Positions 48,310-53,477 of a stretch of 53,477 nucleotides of DNA are shown one piece after another. Every line of letters begins with the position of its first letter. The first letter of the stretch is position 1. The notes beneath the pieces are model-generated. The model saw only the letters and a list, made by a program, of their open reading frames with translations, made no database searches and was not told where the DNA came from. Made by a program: the position numbers and the translations under genes. Source of the DNA: Bacillus yapensis (lineage in GTDB: Bacteria > Bacillota > Bacilli > Bacillales > Cytobacillaceae); NCBI RefSeq assembly GCF_005280205.1, contig NZ_SUND01000024.1, positions 1 through 53,477 on the forward strand. Direction: 5' to 3'.

Positions 48310-49155
48310 ATGTCAGAATTACAAAATCAAAGGATTGAATGTGGACCGTACACGTTAGACTATCGTAATAAGACGTTAATTATGGGGATATTGAACATAA
48401 CGCCTGATTCTTTTTCTGATGGTGGGAAATACAATCAGATCGAACAAGCGGTCATTCGTGCTAAGCAAATGGTGGAAGCTGGTGCTGACATTATTGATAT
48501 TGGCGGTGAATCAACGCGACCAGGCTATGAAAGAGTTTCGGATGAGGAAGAGATCGCACGGGTTGCTCCGGTGATTGAAGCCATCTCGAAGGAAATTCAA
48601 GCTCCGATTTCCATCGATACATATAAATCTGCCGTGGCAGAGGCAGCACTTCAAGCGGGTGCTCATATTCTTAATGATATATGGGGCGCAAAAGCAGACC
48701 CTCGTATGGCTACGCTTGCTGCAAATTTTAACGTTCCGATTATTTTAATGCATAACCGTGATAATCGTGATTATAGCCATTTTTACCGTGATGTCGTCAA
48801 TGATTTATTTGAGAGTATCCAGATCGTAAAGAATGCAGGGGTGAAGGATGATAAGATTATTTTAGATCCAGGCATTGGTTTTGCGAAAGATCTCTCTGAG
48901 AACATCGAAATGATGAGGCATTTGGATAAGCTTGTCGACATCGGGTACCCAGTCCTTTTAGGGACTTCGAAAAAATCACTGATTGGACAAGCGTTGAATC
49001 TCCCGGTAGATGAAAGAGCAGAAGGAACTGCCGCTACTATCTGTTACGGAATTCAGAAAGGCTGCCAAATTGTCCGTGTTCACGATGTGAAGGAAGTAAG
49101 TAGAATGGCGAAAATGATGGACATTCTTATTGGAAAGGGACAGATTCATGGATAA
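48310..49155 (+). CDS. folP: Dihydropteroate synthase
   Basis: A 281-residue TIM-barrel enzyme (sul in B. subtilis) that joins p-aminobenzoate to the pterin; it is the sulfonamide target. The pABA/pterin loops are MGILNITPDSFSDGG and GADIIDIGGESTRPG, followed by ISIDTYKS, HILNDIWGA, LDPGIGFAKD. The ribosome-binding site is TTTGGAGG before ATG 48310. It starts the folP-folB-folK-yazB-dusB run, and here has its own promoter because pabBAC are absent upstream. It overlaps folB by 8 bases. Confidence 0.97.
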   Translation: MSELQNQRIECGPYTLDYRNKTLIMGILNITPDSFSDGGKYNQIEQAVIRAKQMVEAGADIIDIGGESTRPGYERVSDEEEIARVAPVIEAISKEIQAPISIDTYKSAVAEAALQAGAHILNDIWGAKADPRMATLAANFNVPIILMHNRDNRDYSHFYRDVVNDLFESIQIVKNAGVKDDKIILDPGIGFAKDLSENIEMMRHLDKLVDIGYPVLLGTSKKSLIGQALNLPVDERAEGTAATICYGIQKGCQIVRVHDVKEVSRMAKMMDILIGKGQIHG

Positions 49156-49507
49156 AATCTATTTAAATAAAATGGAGTTCTATGGCTATCATGGAGTTTT
49201 TCCTGAAGAGAATCGCTTAGGACAACGATTTATCGTCGATTTAGTGGTGAACGTCGATTTGAGACGAGCTGGGGAAACGGATAACCTTACGTATTCTATA
49301 AACTATGGAGAATTATATGAGGTATGTAAGAAGATTGTTGAAGGGGAACCGTTTAAGCTAGTAGAAGCGGTCGCTGAAAAAATTGCCGACACATGTCTTT
49401 CTCAGTTTACAAGAGCGGCTGCTTGTACGGTCAAGGTGATAAAGCCAGATCCACCAATCCCAGGCCATTACGAGTCAGTTGCAGTGGAGATTACAAGGAG
49501 TAGATAA
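49148..49507 (+). CDS. folB: Dihydroneopterin aldolase
   Basis: A 119-residue enzyme that cleaves dihydroneopterin to 6-hydroxymethyl-dihydropterin in folate synthesis. MEFYGYHGVFPEENRLGQRF is the family N-terminus, with NYGELYEVCKKIVEGEPFKLVEAVAEKIA containing the catalytic region, and KPDPPIPGHYESVAVEI at the end. The start is ATG 49148 after GGAAAGGGA, overlapping folP; 49130 is too early. folK follows after 3 bases. Confidence 0.97.
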   Translation: MDKIYLNKMEFYGYHGVFPEENRLGQRFIVDLVVNVDLRRAGETDNLTYSINYGELYEVCKKIVEGEPFKLVEAVAEKIADTCLSQFTRAAACTVKVIKPDPPIPGHYESVAVEITRSR

Positions 49508-49510
49508 TTT

Positions 49511-50035
49511 ATGAATCGAGCGTTTCTTGCGATTGGAACAAATATCGGTGATCGGTATCAAAATATTGGTGATTGCTTAACTCTGTTACATGAACATCCT
49601 CATATCGATTTGGTACAAGCTTCATCTATTTATGAAACAGATCCGGTAGGATATACGGAACAAGATCCATTTTTAAACATGGTAATTGAGATCAAAACAG
49701 CTTTGACACCTGTAGAATTACTGGATAGTTGCTTAGAAATCGAACATAGTCTTGGGAGAAAAAGGATAATTAGATGGGGACCGCGAGTCATAGACCTTGA
49801 CATTCTACTGTATAATCAAGAAAATATTGAAACAGATAGGCTTTTTGTTCCTCATCCAAGAATGCAAGAAAGAGCTTTTGTATTAATTCCACTCCTAGAG
49901 ATTAGTCCGGACGAGAAGCTACCAAGGACGAACCAACCTTTACGGAACTGTTTAGATAAAATATCTGATAGAGAGGGAGTACGGATATGGAAGCAGAAAA
50001 ATGGGGAAGACGTATTCGCGCTTTTCGCAAACTAA
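49511..50035 (+). CDS. folK: 2-amino-4-hydroxy-6-hydroxymethyldihydropteridine diphosphokinase
   Basis: A 174-residue kinase that pyrophosphorylates hydroxymethyl-dihydropterin, the step before FolP. It starts MNRAFLAIGTNIGDRYQNI, with the substrate region ETDPVGYTEQDPFLNMV and the metal-binding RWGPRVIDLDILLY. The ribosome-binding site is AAGGAG. Its last 49 bases overlap yazB in another frame. Confidence 0.97.
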   Translation: MNRAFLAIGTNIGDRYQNIGDCLTLLHEHPHIDLVQASSIYETDPVGYTEQDPFLNMVIEIKTALTPVELLDSCLEIEHSLGRKRIIRWGPRVIDLDILLYNQENIETDRLFVPHPRMQERAFVLIPLLEISPDEKLPRTNQPLRNCLDKISDREGVRIWKQKNGEDVFALFAN

Positions 50036-50196
50036 AAGGTTTTACGCAGGAAGGTTTTGCGGAAAAGCTAGGTGTATCAGTTTCTATTTTAGGAGAAGTA
50101 GAACGAGGGAATCGCATGCCAACAACGGAGCTTGTGGCACAGGTTGCTGAAATACTACAGATTAGTATAGATGATTTAACGCCACCAGAAGAATAG
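49987..50196 (+). CDS. yazB: XRE-family helix-turn-helix protein YazB
   Basis: A 69-residue Cro/CI-type DNA-binding domain: WGRRIRAFRKLKGFTQEGFAEKLGVSVSILGEVERGNR (helices about 8-45). No effector domain is present. Target genes are unknown; its conserved place inside the folate operon suggests local control, but this is inference. It starts at ATG 49987 inside folK after AGAGGGAG, and dusB follows by 22 bases. Confidence 0.92.
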   Translation: MEAEKWGRRIRAFRKLKGFTQEGFAEKLGVSVSILGEVERGNRMPTTELVAQVAEILQISIDDLTPPEE

Positions 50197-50218
50197 TGTG
50201 GTTGGAAGGAGATATTCA

Positions 50219-51220
50219 GTGCTTAAAATTGGTAATATCGAAATGAAGAACCAAGTGGTCCTAGCGCCGATGGCAGGCATTTGTAACTCAGCCTTTCGTC
50301 TAACTGTTAAGGAATTTGGTGCAGGGTTAGTATGTGCTGAAATGATCAGCGATAAAGGGATTGTTTTAAAAAACGCAAAAACAATGAATATGTTATATAT
50401 TGATGAACGAGAGAATCCATTAAGCCTCCAAATCTTTGGTGGTGAAAAAGATACGCTGGTTGAAGCGGCAAAATTCGTCGATAAGAATACAAATGCAGAT
50501 ATTATTGATATAAACATGGGGTGCCCAGTACCGAAAATTACAAAATGTGATGCAGGTGCAAAGTGGTTACTTGACCCCGACAAAATCTATGAAATGGTTT
50601 CTGCGGTAGTAGACAATGTCGACAAGCCAGTTACGGTAAAAATGCGCATGGGCTGGGATGAGGAACACATTTATGCTGTGAAAAATGCCCAAGCGGTTGA
50701 GCGAGCAGGCGGAAGTGCGGTATCTCTACACGGACGTACGCGCGTTCAATTATATGAGGGACAAGCAAACTGGGACATCATCCGTGAAGTAAAGCAGTCG
50801 ATTAATATTCCGTTAATCGGAAACGGTGATGTGCAATCACCTCAGGATGCTAAGCGTATGTTAGAGGAAACTGGTTGTGATGGCGTCATGATCGGAAGAG
50901 CGGCATTAGGTAATCCGTGGATGATTTATCGTACAGTTCAGTACCTGGAATCAGGGGAGCTTATCGATGAGCCCTCAGTAAGAGAAAAAATTGCTGTGTG
51001 TATTCTTCATCTTGATCGTTTAATTGCTTTAAAGGGTGAATATGTCGCTGTTCGTGAAATGCGTAAGCATGCAGCTTGGTATTTAAAAGGAATCAAAGGA
51101 AATGCCAAAGCGCGTAATGCGGTTAATTTATGTAACACGAGAGACGAACTTGTGAATTTATTAAATGAACTTGTTTTAGAGCAAGAGGCAAAAGAGCTAA
51201 GTCAAGCCCAATTGGTTTAG
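50219..51220 (+). CDS. dusB: tRNA-dihydrouridine synthase DusB
   Basis: A 333-residue flavoenzyme that reduces uridines in the tRNA D-loop. VVLAPMAGICNSAFR, IDINMGCPVPKITKCDAGA (with the catalytic cysteine expected in this region or nearby), TVKMRMGW, LHGRTR and GNGDVQSPQDA bind FMN and substrate. The start is GTG 50219 after GGAAGGAGAT; the open frame from 50198 contains that site. It is YacF in B. subtilis and closes the folate run; a terminator follows. Confidence 0.95.
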   Translation: MLKIGNIEMKNQVVLAPMAGICNSAFRLTVKEFGAGLVCAEMISDKGIVLKNAKTMNMLYIDERENPLSLQIFGGEKDTLVEAAKFVDKNTNADIIDINMGCPVPKITKCDAGAKWLLDPDKIYEMVSAVVDNVDKPVTVKMRMGWDEEHIYAVKNAQAVERAGGSAVSLHGRTRVQLYEGQANWDIIREVKQSINIPLIGNGDVQSPQDAKRMLEETGCDGVMIGRAALGNPWMIYRTVQYLESGELIDEPSVREKIAVCILHLDRLIALKGEYVAVREMRKHAAWYLKGIKGNAKARNAVNLCNTRDELVNLLNELVLEQEAKELSQAQLV

Positions 51221-51259
51221 CGATTGACTTCTGTAGCTTCTTTCATTATGATGGAAAAG

Positions 51260-51288
51260 AAAACTGCCGGTCATTACTGGCAGTTTTT
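51260..51288 (+). terminator. dusB terminator
   Basis: AAAACTGCC / GGCAGTTTT stem with a 10-base loop and TTTA tail. Confidence 0.8.
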
Positions 51289-51320
51289 TATTCTATTTAA
51301 ATTACGTAATAGGTGTCTCT

Positions 51321-51349
51321 TTCACATATTTTGTGTAAAATAGTATAGT
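51321..51349 (+). promoter_or_regulatory. Sigma-A promoter of lysS
   Basis: TTCACA, 17 bases, TATAGT. No T-box sequence is seen in the leader. Confidence 0.6.
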
Positions 51350-51380
51350 ATGATTTTTTGTATTTATGTGCGTACCTTAA

Positions 51381-52910
<1,530 letters not shown>

Positions 52911-52916
52911 TATGTT

Positions 52917-52950
52917 AAAAGAGAGCAGATTTGCTCTCTTTTATTTTTCT
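52917..52950 (+). terminator. lysS terminator
   Basis: AAAAGAGAGCA-GATT-TGCTCTCTTTT followed by ATTTTTCTT. Confidence 0.9.
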
Positions 52951-52972
52951 TAAAGATTTTCGAAAAAAAGTG

Positions 52973-53001
52973 TTGCCTCGAAATTATTATCGTGGTATAT
53001 T
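52973..53001 (+). promoter_or_regulatory. rRNA promoter P1
   Basis: TTGCCT, 17 bases, TATATT, about 250 bases before the 16S gene. Tandem promoters are the rule for Bacillus rRNA operons. Confidence 0.7.
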
Positions 53002-53058
53002 ATTATCTGTTGCCGCTAAGACTAGCGACAGACAATAAAAGATTTTTAAAAAAAGATA

Positions 53059-53087
53059 TTGACGCAGAAAGTCATTTCTGCTAATAT
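53059..53087 (+). promoter_or_regulatory. rRNA promoter P2
   Basis: TTGACG, 17 bases, TAATAT, in tandem 86 bases after P1. Confidence 0.65.
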
Positions 53088-53178
53088 TAAAAAGTCGCCT
53101 TTGAGCGATGAACGAGATGTTTTCTCTTTGAGAAAACACAAAGGAATGATATTTTCACTTTCGTGAAAAATCATTATT

Positions 53179-53195
53179 GTACTTTGAAAACTAAA
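53179..53195 (+). promoter_or_regulatory. rRNA leader antitermination region (boxA-like)
   Basis: GTACTTTGAAAACTAAA resembles the boxA-containing leader (TGNTCTTTGAAAACT) of Bacillus rRNA operons. Two hairpins (near 53120 and 53155) precede it. Confidence 0.6.
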
Positions 53196-53253
53196 CAAAT
53201 CATACGTCAACGTTAGTTTAATTTAAAGTTTTATTTAAGAGCTAATCTTACTC

Positions 53254-53477
53254 TTTATTGGAGAGTTTGATCCTGGCTCAGGACGAACGCTGGCGGCGTG
53301 CCTAATACATGCAAGTCGAGCGCTTGCATATTGAAAGCTTGCTTTCAATATGCTTGAGCGGCGGACGGGTGAGTAACACGTGGGCAACCTGCCTGTAAGA
53401 CTGGGATAACTTCGGGAAACCGGAGCTAATACCGGATAATGCTTTTGAACTCATGTTCGAAAGCTGAAAGATGGTTT
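53254..53477 (+). rRNA. rrs: 16S ribosomal RNA (5' part, cut by window end)
   Basis: Begins TTTATTGGAGAGTTTGATCC with the universal 27F primer site, then GACGAACGCTGGCGGCGTGC and a V1 hairpin (TTGCATATTGAAAGC / GCTTTCAATATGC). Gene continues past the end. The sequence is typical of Bacillaceae. Confidence 0.97.

Overview
The window is about 53 kb of chromosome from an endospore-forming, low-GC Gram-positive bacterium of the Bacillaceae. It starts in the 3' end of one rRNA operon (5S rRNA) and stops inside the 16S rRNA of the next. Gene content and order follow the well-known Bacillus subtilis stretch from csfB/yaaO to lysS, and the proteins are recognisable B. subtilis-type orthologues. I cannot fix the genus. 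Nearly all genes lie on the + strand; only csfB and abrB are on the - strand.

Layout. 1-1.2 kb: 5S rRNA, a second 5' truncated 5S copy, a cluster of small palindromes, and csfB (Gin) on the - strand. 1.2-7.7 kb: yaaO-tmk-darA-holB-ricT-yabA-trmN6-rsmI. 7.8-11.8 kb: abrB with conserved Spo0A boxes, metG, tatD. 12-16 kb: yabE, rnmV-ksgA, yabG. 16.3-20.1 kb: veg, sspF, ispE, purR-ridA, spoVG. 20.5-28.4 kb: glmU-prs-ctc, pth, fin, mfd. 28.7-34.9 kb: spoVT, yabM-yabN-rqcP-yabP-yabQ-divIC, yabR. 35.6-42 kb: spoIIE, yabS-yabT, tilS-hpt. 42.2-47 kb: ftsH, coaX, hslO, yacD. 47.2-52.9 kb: cysK, folP-folB-folK-yazB-dusB-lysS. 53-53.5 kb: rRNA promoters, leader and the 16S start.

Functions mix housekeeping (replication clamp loader, tRNA and rRNA modification, nucleotide, folate and cysteine metabolism, division, proteolysis) with sporulation control. 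Sporulation-type promoters can be read by eye: sigma-F before csfB, fin and yabS; sigma-G before sspF and spoVT; sigma-E before yabP; sigma-K before yabG; sigma-H before spoVG; and a Spo0A-type promoter with 21-bp spacing before spoIIE. ctc has a sigma-B promoter.

Differences from the B. subtilis arrangement (known from memory): pabB-pabA-pabC are absent between cysK and folP; yaaR, yazA, xpaC and yaaN are absent; the tRNA pair before spoIIE is absent; csfB is inverted relative to its neighbours.

The most interesting non-coding signals are: (1) a long hairpin that buries the fin ribosome-binding site, with a sigma-F-like promoter whose start would fall in the hairpin loop, so only the sporulation transcript would be freely translated; (2) a six-unit array of compensating palindromes in the ispE leader, with two more copies before veg; (3) a second tandem pair of perfect Spo0A boxes far upstream of abrB; (4) a perfect inverted repeat inside the folP promoter; (5) a four-copy interspersed repeat family. 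No CRISPR array, prophage, insertion sequence or tRNA was seen.
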